A stretch of 32,677 bases of DNA from Verrucomicrobiota bacterium (GCA_016195385.1 JACPZS010000196.1:1-32677); one strand, 5' to 3'; shown: positions 14,508 to 21,871, counted from the first letter of the stretch. Numbers and translations: made by a program. The notes: generated from the sequence alone by a model not told the origin.

Positions 14508-15099
14508 CGAACAGCTTTTCCGCGTATTTCGCCAGTAAATCGGCTTCCAGATTCACGATGTCGTGGACACGCCGTTCGCGCAACGCCGTCACCGCGTGCG
14601 TGTGCGGAATAATCCAAATCTGAAAACTTTTCTTCGTCACACCCGCCACCGTCAGACTGATGCCGTCCACGGCAATCGAGCCTTTGAAGACGACGTAGCG
14701 CAAAATCTCCGGTGGCGCGGCGATCTCGATCACGTGATCCGCGCCTTTACGTTCCCAGCGGCGAATCGTGCCGGTGCCGTCAATGTGTCCGGTGACGAAA
14801 TGCCCGCCGAGCCGTCCGTTCGCGGGCAGCGCCCGCTCCAGATTGACCAGCGCGCCGTGCTGCAGGAATTGAAGATTCGTGCGTTCCCACGTCTCGCGCA
14901 CAAGATCGAAATACAGTTGCTTGGACCGACCTTGACTGGCCACCTTGATCACGGTCAGGCAGCAGCCATTGACCGCAATGCTGTCGCCGCGCTTGACACT
15001 CCGCGCGCAAATTTTTGCTCGTACAACCAAGCGGATCGAGTTTTCCGTTTTTGCGATTTTCTCGATGGCGCCTGTCTCTTCGATGATGCCGGTGAACAT
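14425..15099 (-). CDS. ribE: Riboflavin synthase, alpha chain
   Basis: A 224-residue enzyme that dismutates two 6,7-dimethyl-8-ribityllumazine molecules into riboflavin and a pyrimidinedione. It shows the internal duplication of the family: MFTGIIEETG opens the first lumazine-binding barrel and GHFVTGHIDGTG opens the second; SIAVNGCCLTV and SIAVDGISLTV are the paired motifs. ATG 15099 is chosen because it starts exactly at MFTGII. The C-terminus has about 25 residues after LLAKYAEKLF that most homologues lack; they lie in the overlap with the convergent lipoprotein gene. It starts 23 bp after the ribD stop, so the two are one operon. Confidence 0.93.
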   Translation of the reverse strand: MFTGIIEETGAIEKIAKTENSIRLVVRAKICARSVKRGDSIAVNGCCLTVIKVASQGRSKQLYFDLVRETWERTNLQFLQHGALVNLERALPANGRLGGHFVTGHIDGTGTIRRWERKGADHVIEIAAPPEILRYVVFKGSIAVDGISLTVAGVTKKSFQIWIIPHTHAVTALRERRVHDIVNLEADLLAKYAEKLFATCQAPRTDPCSYANVKPAQSSARASR

Positions 15100-15122
15100 G
15101 CTCGTTTGTTTCGTGCGGCAAT

Positions 15123-16367
15123 TCAATCCACTCGCGCCGTCAGCATCAAGTCCGGACCCATTTGGCGCCACGCCAGTTCGCGCAGTTGAATCACCTCATT
15201 CAAGTTGCGCGCGCCGGTGCCGGCGACGGCTTTGCGTGCGTCGCGGCCGCCAAGAATTTTGGGCGCATAGAAAAAGACGATTCGATTCGCCAGACGACCT
15301 TCCAAAAACGACGCGTTCACTTCGCCGCCGCCTTCGACAAGCAGGCTGGTCACGTCTTCGGAACCGAGTTTTTTTAAGAGCCAGCGCAAATCCAATTTTA
15401 GGGTTTGCATTTTCAGTTTTGCATTCACGACTGGCGCGACGACTACATTCACGCGCCGGGCCAGTGCTTGTGCGCGATTCTCCGGTGCAAGCTTGCTCAC
15501 CACGATCGTCGTTAACCCCGCGAATTCATCGGTCACGACCTTTGCGTGCAATGGCGTCCGCGCCAGTGAGTCCAAAATGATTCGACGAAGCTGCCCAGAT
15601 TTCTTTTTTGTTCTGAAAGTAAGGCTCGGATCATCGGCGAGCACAGTGTTCACGCCGACAAGAATGGCGTCGTTATTTTGGCGCAACTTCATCCCGCACG
15701 CTCGCGCTTTTTCCCCCGTGATCCATTTCGATTCACCGCTGGCGCTGGCGATTTTGCCATCCAGTGTCATCGCGGCTTTCACAGTGACGAATGGGGTGTG
15801 ATGCACGATCCAGTGATTGAAAACTTCGTTCAAACGCACACACTCATCCGCGAGTAATTGTCGGATGGCAAGATCTTCAGCATGCACGGAGTGACTTTCG
15901 CCGCTTTTGCGCTCGGCAATGTTCTCGCCCAAACGTGACACGGCAATTCTCGCGCGTTGTAAAATCGCAAAACTTTTTCTCGCATGGTTTGGATTCGGAT
16001 CAATTGCGCCGACCACCACGCGGCGGATCCGGGCTGCAACAATGGCTTCGGTGCAAGGCGGTGTGCGACCGTGTGTGCAACATGGTTCGAGCGTCACGTA
16101 AAGCGTCGCCCCGCGTGGATTATGACCGCGCCTTTGGGCATCGCGAATTGCCTCGATTTCGGCGTGCGGCCCGCCCGCGCGCCGATGCCAGCCGCGCCCG
16201 ATGATTTTGCCGCCGCGCGCCAGCACCGCGCCCACCAGCGGATTCGGAGAAGTTTTACTCCAGCCGCGCCGGGCCAGCGCCAATGCCAGACGCATCACTT
16301 CCAGATCGGAATTGAATTTTCGAGCGGACAATCGCTTGCTTGTAACACTCGGCGTCGATTGGCTCAA
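15123..16367 (-). CDS. ribD: Bifunctional riboflavin biosynthesis protein RibD (deaminase-reductase)
   Basis: The N-terminal deaminase domain has the zinc motifs HAE (GGPHAEIEAI) and PCCTHGRTPPC, and the C-terminal reductase domain has VTVKAAMTLDGKIA, KWITGEKAR and LVEGGGEVNASFL. The enzyme deaminates the pyrimidine product of GTP cyclohydrolase II and reduces its ribosyl side chain. The true start is uncertain. The frame is open to a GTG at 16457, but homologues begin only a few residues before MRLALALARRG (ATG 16295). TTG 16367 has the nearest ribosome-site-like GGGGA and is used here; TTG 16331 is also possible. No FMN riboswitch is recognisable upstream, where a tRNA gene begins within about 150 bp. 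Confidence 0.9.
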   Translation of the reverse strand: MSQSTPSVTSKRLSARKFNSDLEVMRLALALARRGWSKTSPNPLVGAVLARGGKIIGRGWHRRAGGPHAEIEAIRDAQRRGHNPRGATLYVTLEPCCTHGRTPPCTEAIVAARIRRVVVGAIDPNPNHARKSFAILQRARIAVSRLGENIAERKSGESHSVHAEDLAIRQLLADECVRLNEVFNHWIVHHTPFVTVKAAMTLDGKIASASGESKWITGEKARACGMKLRQNNDAILVGVNTVLADDPSLTFRTKKKSGQLRRIILDSLARTPLHAKVVTDEFAGLTTIVVSKLAPENRAQALARRVNVVVAPVVNAKLKMQTLKLDLRWLLKKLGSEDVTSLLVEGGGEVNASFLEGRLANRIVFFYAPKILGGRDARKAVAGTGARNLNEVIQLRELAWRQMGPDLMLTARVD

Positions 16368-16515
16368 AATAATTCCCCGAAGAAAATCGGCACAGTTGTT
16401 GATGGCTGTGAGATTCTGTTTCCGACTCTTCACCGCCACCAAAGAACCCTTTGCCACAAGGCCTCGTAGCGCAGAAAGCGCGGGAACAGGAAAACCAGAA
16501 GGATTCGAAAAGACA

Positions 16516-16600
16516 TGGTGCCCGCGACAGGACTTGAACCTGTACGATGTTACTCACTAGAACCTGAATCTAGCGCGTCTGCCAATTCCGCCACGCGGGC
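16516..16600 (-). tRNA. tRNA-Leu (anticodon CAG)
   Basis: The minus strand folds as a class II tRNA with encoded CCA (16518-16516). The acceptor pairs GCCCGCG (16600-16594) with CGCGGGC before the discriminator A. The anticodon stem CTAGA/TCTAG closes the loop TTCAGGT, giving anticodon CAG. The variable arm is long, as expected for leucine, and the T-loop reads GTTCAAGTC. It reads CUG codons. Confidence 0.95.
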
Positions 16601-16650
16601 AACCTTATTTGCAATTACTTACGAACAACTTCAAAGCCTGGTATTGACTC

Positions 16651-16671
16651 TGTGCCACTAATTGTGCCACT
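16651..16671. repeat. Two direct copies of TGTGCCACT ahead of the integrase gene
   Basis: TGTGCCACT occurs at 16651-16659 and 16663-16671, 12 bp apart, and its reverse complement occurs inside the integrase gene at 16904-16912. Short repeats beside an integrase gene may be arm-type binding sites for integrase or excisionase; this is inference. Confidence 0.4.
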
Positions 16672-16679
16672 TTTGCGGT

Positions 16680-17921
16680 ATGCAAAGCAATGTTACCGCA
16701 AGTGACTTCACCAGCGCTCGTCATCTCGGCTTGGACGTTCATAAGCAACGACACGCAAGCTACCAAAAGGTCTGCGACGCGCGCAAGCGCCCAATTCGCG
16801 GGCTGTGGATCCGGAACGGACGTTACTACGCCCGTCTCGCGATTGAGGACACCGCCACCGGCGGCAAGCAAACTCGCCGAGTGCCACTGGAAGGAGTTTC
16901 GACAGTGGCACAGGCGGCGGCCGAACTGCGCCGGTTACAGACTCAGCGCGAGACGAACGAACTGCCGGTGACGAAGCGCACGCCGAAGTTTTGCGACTAC
17001 GTAAAGGAGTATTTCGCCTATTTTGAGTTGGTCAAAGACGCGAAGCGCGAAGCCACGCTGGAGACGGAACGTGCGCACCTGAACCAGTGGGTTGCCCATC
17101 TCGGCGAAACGCGACTCGACCGAATCAACAAAGCAACGATCAATGGCTTCATCGCCAAGCGGCAAGGCGAAGGGGTGAGCGGTCGAACCGTCAATCTCGG
17201 CGTGACGGTGCTGCGCAACGTGCTCAACAAAGCCATCGACAACGGGTGGTTGAAATCGTTGCCCACTGAGAATCTCCGCCCGTTGAAGTGGACACCGAAG
17301 AAGCGGGCGTTGGTATCGGCGGCGGAACTCGAACATGTTTGCGCGAAAGCACTGGAAGTTTCCAAGAATGGCGAACAGTTCCGTGACTACATCCGGTTGA
17401 TGGCGTATTGCGGGGCGCGGATGGCGGAGATGTTGCGCGTGAAGTGGGCGGATGTGGACTGGCAAAATTCACAACTGACGATCGGGGCGGATGGCCTGGC
17501 GAAGAATCACAAATCGCGCGTGGTGGATTTCAATCCGAGTCTCGAAGCGCATTTGAAATCGATGTTGGGGCGGCGCGCGCCGGATTCACAATGGCTGTTC
17601 CCGTCGCCGCAACGCGGTGAACAGGATCGCGCGGCCAAAACATTTCGGGAAACGTTGCTGCTGGCGCGCAAAGAGGCGGGACTGCCGCATTTCGGATTTC
17701 ACGACTGTCGGCATTACTTCATTAGCTATTGCGTGATGGCGGGGATTGATTACATGACGATAGCGCGATGGGTGGGGCACCAGGATGGCGGCGTATTGAT
17801 CGGCAAAGTCTATGGTCACTTGTCGAATGAACATGCGCAACGCCAGGCGCGGAAGCTGGTGTTCGGGCCGACCGTCGTGGCGGAGTCTGTGGCTGCGCAA
17901 TCGGTGGCTGGAAAACCTTAA
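16680..17921 (+). CDS. Tyrosine recombinase / integrase
   Basis: A 413-residue site-specific recombinase with a complete catalytic set: Arg247 (YCGARMAEML), the beta-hairpin Lys region (GLAKNHKSRVV), His341 and Arg344 (FHDCRHYF), His367 (RWVGHQDGG), and the nucleophile Tyr378 (KVYGHL). Residues about 95-185 form a SAM-like core-binding domain (FCDYVKEYFAYFELV, then LDRINKATINGFIAKR). ATG 16680 is preferred to the TTG at 16662. It lies 80 bp from the 5' side of tRNA-Leu. Integrases that use tRNA 3' ends normally lie next to the 3' end, so this tRNA may not be the target. All catalytic residues are present, so it may be active. Confidence 0.92.
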   Translation: MQSNVTASDFTSARHLGLDVHKQRHASYQKVCDARKRPIRGLWIRNGRYYARLAIEDTATGGKQTRRVPLEGVSTVAQAAAELRRLQTQRETNELPVTKRTPKFCDYVKEYFAYFELVKDAKREATLETERAHLNQWVAHLGETRLDRINKATINGFIAKRQGEGVSGRTVNLGVTVLRNVLNKAIDNGWLKSLPTENLRPLKWTPKKRALVSAAELEHVCAKALEVSKNGEQFRDYIRLMAYCGARMAEMLRVKWADVDWQNSQLTIGADGLAKNHKSRVVDFNPSLEAHLKSMLGRRAPDSQWLFPSPQRGEQDRAAKTFRETLLLARKEAGLPHFGFHDCRHYFISYCVMAGIDYMTIARWVGHQDGGVLIGKVYGHLSNEHAQRQARKLVFGPTVVAESVAAQSVAGKP

Positions 17922-17968
17922 CAATTGGCCAAGTATTATTGCGGCGGCGGTAGGTTCAACGTGGCGGT

Positions 17969-18214
17969 ATGCAATTGCCGCACGACACGAACGGGACGCC
18001 GGGCCTGATCAGCCTCAGCGCGTGGATTGAACAAGTCGGGATCACCAACTGCACGGTCTGGCGCTGGCGCAAGAAGGGCTGGCTGACACCGATCAACATT
18101 TGCGGCCGGCTCTATCTGAGCCGGGCCAATCTCCAGGAATTTACCCAACGGGCGCAACGCGGCGAGTTTGCACAAACACCCATCGTGCCGGGGATGAAGG
18201 AGGGCGCGCGATGA
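17969..18214 (+). CDS. Helix-turn-helix protein, excisionase/AlpA-like
   Basis: An 81-residue protein with a winged-helix/MerR-like DNA-binding motif: SLSAWIEQVGITNCTVWRWR followed by the wing GWLTPINICGRLYLSRANL. Such small proteins act as excisionases (recombination directionality factors) or regulators of mobile elements. It follows the integrase by 47 bp on the same strand, and its stop overlaps the next start by 4 bp (ATGA), indicating translational coupling. Confidence 0.75.
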   Translation: MQLPHDTNGTPGLISLSAWIEQVGITNCTVWRWRKKGWLTPINICGRLYLSRANLQEFTQRAQRGEFAQTPIVPGMKEGAR

Positions 18215-18912
18215 AACTCGAACTGATCGAACCGCCGTCGATGCCCGATCCCAACGGCGCGGAATTGTGCGAACTCGCGCGTGAGATGGTCGCCGCCGCC
18301 GCCGTGCTGCGCACGAAGTATCTGGCGCTGTGCGACTGGATCACCAAACACCAGCCGACGCCCAAGATGGTGACGAATGAATTGAGCGCGGCGGGAGTGC
18401 GCACCCAGCAAATCGCGGAGGTCAAGCGCGTCTGTTTCACTTCGACCGAACTTTACCAGGATTTCGTCAAACGCTTCGTCGGGTTCAAAGTGGCGTTGAG
18501 CCGCGAACGCGCCAAGAAGCGCGAAGGCGAGGAGGCGTTGCAATACAAATGGAACCGGCTGCTCTCGACCTTCGAGAAATTGACGCACGAAGGCCCGCCG
18601 CCGATGCCCTATCACTCGGCCAACGGCGTGCATCTGTTCGTCTGGTCGGATGAACAAGCGCCGCCGGCGGAAATCGTGGAGCCGCCCGTGCTGGGCGGTT
18701 GGCGATTGAAGGAGAAGCCTTCGCCATTGGCGGGCAAACTTGCGCCCTCGGTGACGACGGGCAACACAACGATTTTCACGATCCCCGGCTGGCGGATCAC
18801 CGTGGAACGTGAACAACCAAAATCGATCCGCACCAAGAAGAAGAAGTATCACAATGAAAAAAGGAGAACTGTTGCCGAAAATGTTGAACGGCGAAGCGCT
18901 GCTGGTGGTTGA
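18211..18912 (+). CDS. Hypothetical protein of the integrated element
   Basis: A 233-residue protein that I cannot assign. The first 150 residues look largely helical and charged (FKVALSRERAKKREGEEALQ), the next part is Pro-rich and acidic (SDEQAPPAEIVEPPV), and the end is strongly basic (IRTKKKKYHNEKRR), which would suit nucleic-acid binding. There is no signal peptide or membrane segment. It is translationally coupled to the HTH gene upstream and overlaps the start of the next gene by 59 bp in another frame. By position it could be a regulator or replication accessory factor, but this is a guess. Confidence 0.7.
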   Translation: MKLELIEPPSMPDPNGAELCELAREMVAAAAVLRTKYLALCDWITKHQPTPKMVTNELSAAGVRTQQIAEVKRVCFTSTELYQDFVKRFVGFKVALSRERAKKREGEEALQYKWNRLLSTFEKLTHEGPPPMPYHSANGVHLFVWSDEQAPPAEIVEPPVLGGWRLKEKPSPLAGKLAPSVTTGNTTIFTIPGWRITVEREQPKSIRTKKKKYHNEKRRTVAENVERRSAAGG

Positions 18913-19174
18913 ATATCGCTTCAGCCAGGCGGAAGTGATTCCGTGGCGCGACAAAGAGACGGGCCGCGCGGTGAACCTGCAACTGCTCAGTCACAACGTC
19001 GAGGCTGGGCATCGTTCGATTCGCGTGAGTGAGCGCGTGCCGGACGGCACCGACGTGACCAAATACGAAGCGCCCTTCAAGAAAGGGCAGGCGTGTGTGT
19101 TGCATCTGGACGGGTTCAGCCGCGAGAAGGGCAACTACTCGGCGCGCGGGCGGCTCGAAGCGTTGTTCGAGTAA
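18854..19174 (+). CDS. Hypothetical small protein, possible OB-fold/ssDNA-binding protein
   Basis: A 106-residue protein starting MKKGELLPKMLNGEALLVVE. The alternation of short hydrophobic strands and charged turns, ending in KKGQACVLHLDGFSREKGNY and SARGRLEALFE, suggests a small beta-barrel. Filamentous phages and some rolling-circle plasmids carry a single-stranded-DNA-binding protein of about this size near the initiator gene, so that role is plausible here. I see no diagnostic motif, and this is inference from size and position. ATG 18854 is used; an in-frame start at 18809 is possible. A strong terminator hairpin follows at 19181. Confidence 0.6.
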   Translation: MKKGELLPKMLNGEALLVVEYRFSQAEVIPWRDKETGRAVNLQLLSHNVEAGHRSIRVSERVPDGTDVTKYEAPFKKGQACVLHLDGFSREKGNYSARGRLEALFE

Positions 19175-19180
19175 ACCAAC

Positions 19181-19214
19181 GCCCGGTCTGGCACGAGCCG
19201 GGCCGGGCATTTTT
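19181..19214 (+). terminator. Rho-independent terminator
   Basis: A 12-bp stem (GCCCGGTCTGGC with GCCGGGCCGGGC, two G-T pairs) closes a 4-base loop ACGA and is followed by A and five T residues. It lies 7 bp after the stop codon of the 106-residue protein gene. Confidence 0.88.
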
Positions 19215-19237
19215 CATAATGTTCAACCCGCCTTTGG

Positions 19238-19510
19238 ATGTCGTCATCCCCATCGTCCCGCGCGATCCTGACCCCGTCGGATCCCGGCTTTGATTCGTTC
19301 TTTGCGGCTTGTTTGAAACACCACGGTTTCGTGAATCCCGCGCTGGCGGCCTTGCTGACCGGTCGCAGTCGCGTGCGCATCTATCAACTCATCGCCAACG
19401 GCACGTTCGCCGTGCATCGCTGGTACGGCTACCAACTGATCAGCGTCAGTCAACTGGCGCACTGGTATCGGCAGGCGCATCCGTGCGGCCGTCCGCGCAA
19501 ACTGCCGTAG
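19238..19510 (+). CDS. Second small helix-turn-helix protein of the element
   Basis: A 90-residue basic protein with a DNA-binding motif in the middle: VNPALAALLTGRSRVRIYQL followed by the wing-like GTFAVHRWYGYQLISVSQLA. It resembles excisionase/AlpA-type proteins and could regulate the initiator gene 67 bp downstream. It sits between two strong stem-loops (19181-19214 and 19519-19555), so it is probably transcribed by itself. Its start lies only 23 bp after the first hairpin, which leaves little room for a promoter; the promoter may overlap the hairpin. Confidence 0.65.
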   Translation: MSSSPSSRAILTPSDPGFDSFFAACLKHHGFVNPALAALLTGRSRVRIYQLIANGTFAVHRWYGYQLISVSQLAHWYRQAHPCGRPRKLP

Positions 19511-19518
19511 TCTTCGCA

Positions 19519-19555
19519 CCGCCCGCCGCGTTGGGTGACTTCGCGCGGCGGGCGG
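19519..19555 (+). terminator. Perfect 12-bp stem-loop before the initiator gene
   Basis: CCGCCCGCCGCG (19519-19530) pairs perfectly with CGCGGCGGGCGG (19544-19555) around a 13-base loop. The tail CTTCTTCC is only moderately U-rich, so this may be a terminator, an attenuator or a replication-origin hairpin. It ends 22 bp before the initiator start. Confidence 0.65.
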
Positions 19556-19577
19556 CTTCTTCCAATCCTCGCTCGGG

Positions 19578-20255
19578 ATGACCAAATCCGAAGCGGCGTT
19601 CCGGCTCTCGGCGGGGAAATTCTTCGCGGAGACACGGCGCATCTATTTCTGGACGTTCACGGTGAAGCGGGTGTTGGCGGACTGGCACTACGCGCAACTG
19701 TGGGCGCGCTTCGTGCGTGAACTGGAGGACGTGTATGGCGGGACGGTGCAAGGCGTGAAGGTGGTCGAACTGCATAAATCGCACGGCATCCACTGGCACG
19801 CACTGTTGAACCGGCGGATCGACGTGCGGGAAGTCCGGCGCATCGGGGCGCAATTCGGGATCGGGCGCGTGCATGTGAAACTCGCCAACCACGGCTCAAT
19901 CAGTTACCTGGCGAAGTACGTCAGCAAACAGTTCAAGCGGAGCCAGAAGTTGCACGCGCACTGCGCACGGTGGGGGACGGTGGGCGGTTTTCGCGGCGTG
20001 CGCGTGCAGGACATCGAGGTCGATTCGGTGTTTCATCGCGCGGTGCGCTTCTGCCAGCGGGAACTTGGGCTGAAGCAACTGCCCTTCCTGTTCGTGTGCG
20101 CGTTGCTCGACAAACGCACGGAAGATCCGGCGTTGCTGCGACGCGCGTGCGCGAACTACCGGGCGACAGGTTCGATCAACCTGCTGTGGTCGGTCGAACG
20201 CACCCAGGCATCGCCGCGCACCGTCGCGCGCCATCTGCGCGCGCTCAAACGCTGA
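19578..20255 (+). CDS. HUH-motif rolling-circle replication initiator (Rep)
   Basis: A 225-residue protein with the motifs of rolling-circle initiators. Motif I is YFWTFTVKR (residues 23-31); the metal-binding HUH motif is HGIHWHALLNRR (His72, His74) preceded by VVELHKS; the Tyr motif is SISYLAKYVSKQFKR, with Tyr110 and Tyr114 flanking Lys113 as candidate nucleophile and helper. Such proteins nick one strand at the double-strand origin, stay bound to the 5' end and drive rolling-circle synthesis. No helicase domain is attached, so a host helicase would be needed. The arrangement resembles phage and plasmid Reps more than IS91 or IS200/IS605 transposases, which differ in length and motif context. 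Relaxase motifs are absent. Confidence 0.8.
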   Translation: MTKSEAAFRLSAGKFFAETRRIYFWTFTVKRVLADWHYAQLWARFVRELEDVYGGTVQGVKVVELHKSHGIHWHALLNRRIDVREVRRIGAQFGIGRVHVKLANHGSISYLAKYVSKQFKRSQKLHAHCARWGTVGGFRGVRVQDIEVDSVFHRAVRFCQRELGLKQLPFLFVCALLDKRTEDPALLRRACANYRATGSINLLWSVERTQASPRTVARHLRALKR

Positions 20256-20315
20256 CGCGGCAACGCTCGCCGCGCGAGCAATCACAACTCGCAGCACCGC
20301 CGCGCCCCGCCAACA

Positions 20316-20334
20316 CTTTTTGCGGAGCAAAAAG
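20316..20334. other. Perfect 8-bp hairpin CTTTTTGC-GGA-GCAAAAAG
   Basis: A symmetrical stem-loop 60 bp after the initiator stop codon. It has no following T-run, so a role as terminator is uncertain. An origin structure or a terminator whose stem itself carries the T/A tracts are both possible. Confidence 0.6.
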
Positions 20335-20841
20335 ACGCCCCGTCCGGGCCAAGGACTAAAGGTGCCTGGAACGAGCGCGAGCGCCGGCCCGTGAAGTGCG
20401 CGGCTGCCGGGGCCGTGGCCCGGTCGGAACCTGCGCACCACTCTAAAAGCAAAACCGGCGCACCCACGACGTCAGCACGCGGCAGGGGACGAACGAACTG
20501 CCAAGGGGCGTCCGTCGCGCTTCGTAAGCCGCCGGTCGGTAACGACGAACGGCCCGGCGTCCGGGGCGGACACCCTGATCAATCTTGAAATCGTCCGCGC
20601 GGGACGACGGGACGGGCGACGTTTCGGACCGGCTGATCTTCGGTGCGGCGACGCGGGCGCGTTGGTGGCGGGCGGCCTGGCCTTCAAACTCGCAGGCTGT
20701 CTGCCGCCAACGGGCCCGCGTCGAGAGGCACACAGACTTCCAAACGACTCCGCACGACCGCAGCGATTGCGGAAAGCGAGCGTGGCTGCTTTGCACCCAC
20801 AAAATAACGATGTTGCTGGAAGGAAAGCCGCGCGCGCCCGG

Positions 20842-20869
20842 AGCGCGGGGGCGCGCAGCGCCCCGCGCT
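20842..20869. other. Very stable GC hairpin, 12 bp with a bulged G
   Basis: AGCGCGGGG (20842-20850) pairs with CCCCGCGCT (20861-20869); after a bulged G, CGC pairs with GCG around the loop GCA. The stem is nearly all G-C. It lies at the end of the GC-rich tract, just before base composition changes, and could be an origin, an attachment site or a dispersed REP-like palindrome. Confidence 0.6.
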
Positions 20870-21201
20870 GCAGGCGGCGCACTATCCTTGTTTCTCTTTT
20901 AAACCATTTGGATAAAAAAAATCTCCCCGAACGCGTTTGCGCGAATGTGCGCCGCGAAAAATTTGATGCCAGCGAAAATGTTTCGAGATTCATGAGGAAA
21001 GCGCTGGATATGGCTGGCACGTATATTGAAGTGTTTGAGTGAAAGCATAAGAAAACGACCTGGCTTCGTTGTAAGGCCATGAATTTTAACAAGCTAATCC
21101 GGTAACGATATTGAAATGAGTAGCGAAAACCGTACTCTTGGTTATCTCAATCGGTTTGTTGATTCGTCGTTGGCTGCATCCGCATTCTTCATTCATGCCT
21201 A

Positions 21202-21351
21202 TCACACACCTCTGCGCCCGGAAATGAAGTTGACGAGCACCATGACAATGGCAACGACTAGCAGGACATGGATTAACCCGCCTATCGTGTAGCTGCTCAC
21301 CAACCCCAGCGCCCACAAAACGAGAAGTATTACCGCAATTGTGTATAACAT
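21202..21351 (-). CDS. Lmo0937-family (DUF5670) small membrane protein
   Basis: A 49-residue peptide (MLYTIAVILLVLWALGLVSS, then GGLIHVLLVVAIVMVLVNF) with two hydrophobic segments separated by a Gly-rich turn, the whole of which matches the Lmo0937 family. The family is found in many bacteria next to stress-response genes; its function is unknown. ATG 21351 is chosen because it starts exactly at the family's MLYTIA; a GAAAG lies just upstream. It is 76 bp downstream of the LEA-like gene on the same strand and probably shares its promoter. Confidence 0.85.
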   Translation of the reverse strand: MLYTIAVILLVLWALGLVSSYTIGGLIHVLLVVAIVMVLVNFISGRRGV

Positions 21352-21427
21352 AGATTTTCTTTCAGGTTGTTTTGGAACAAATCGCTGGTGAGTGCGTGCC
21401 CGCACCCGTCAGCGGCGAGTCATCGGT

Positions 21428-21805
21428 TCAATTCTTGGACACGGCCATCTCCGGTCCTTTTTGCACGACTTTATCGCTGTTGCCGAGCTTGATCACTGTC
21501 GTGCGAACTGTGTCAACCGCCGCTGATGCGACTTCGCCAGCGGCCTTCAAAGCCCCACCGGCAACCGCCGCCGTGGCGTCCTCGGCTTTCACTCCCACTT
21601 CCCTGGCGCCCGTGATTGTCCCTACGACCAGTCCTTTGGCAGCGGCTCCAATTTCGCCGGTAACCTTGGCTGTATCTTTGACCGTTGTGGCGAGGATTTG
21701 AGCAGCGGTATCCACCGTCGTCTCGACAATTTTTTCCGCGCCTTTGATTACGGCAACGCTCTTGTCTTTTACTGTCTCAATCACGCCCGAATTTGTTGTG
21801 TTCAT
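21428..21805 (-). CDS. Alanine-rich LEA-like stress protein (hypothetical)
   Basis: A 125-residue protein made of Ala, Val, Lys, Thr and Glu with 11-residue-like amphipathic periodicity (DTAAQILATTVKDTAKVTGE, then ALKAAGEVASAAVDTVRTT). This is the composition of group 3 LEA-type and related dehydration or envelope-stress proteins; no precise family is recognised. There is no signal peptide or Cys. A palindromic operator-like element lies 67-88 bp upstream (21872-21893), the same as that ahead of the entericidin, DUF3309 and giant repeat-protein genes. Confidence 0.7.
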   Translation of the reverse strand: MNTTNSGVIETVKDKSVAVIKGAEKIVETTVDTAAQILATTVKDTAKVTGEIGAAAKGLVVGTITGAREVGVKAEDATAAVAGGALKAAGEVASAAVDTVRTTVIKLGNSDKVVQKGPEMAVSKN

Positions 21806-21871
21806 TTTTGATCTTCTTTCGTGTTACTGTTTTAGTACTGGTGAGATGGTGCATTGTGGACTGGCGCGGCG

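Larger units (their letters stand above)
16605..20900. mobile_element. Compact integrative element with tyrosine integrase and HUH rolling-circle initiator
   Basis: Between tRNA-Leu and the stress-gene cluster, six consecutive plus-strand genes code for an integrase, two HTH excisionase-like proteins, two unassigned proteins and a HUH replication initiator. A gene-free hairpin-rich tail follows. This gene set is that of an integrated plasmid, phage satellite or filamentous-phage-like element. The borders are estimates: I found no direct repeat (att site) that joins the two sides, so the right end could lie anywhere from about 20300 to 21060. No structural, packaging or conjugation gene is recognisable. 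Confidence 0.7.
20256..21201. other. Gene-free, GC-rich, hairpin-rich stretch after the initiator
   Basis: No convincing gene is present over nearly 950 bp. The first 630 bp are very GC-rich with several inverted repeats, including GTCCG-GGG-CGGAC at 20559-20571 and the two hairpins listed separately. From about 20880 the sequence becomes AT-richer. In a rolling-circle element the double- and single-strand origins and one attachment site would be expected here, but I cannot point to a nick site. Confidence 0.5.

Noticed and set aside
16368-16515. An FMN riboswitch ahead of ribD
   Set aside because: I looked for the conserved RFN-type segments and saw none; the stretch mostly reads as an open extension of ribD.
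19578-20255. IS200/IS605 or IS91 transposase instead of a replication initiator
   Set aside because: Length and motif order do not match those families, and the gene context (HTH regulators, integrase) favours a replicon initiator.
20391-21042. Several 60-130-codon frames after the initiator gene
   Set aside because: They are Arg/Pro/Ala-rich, overlap on both strands, lack ribosome sites and show no domain pattern.
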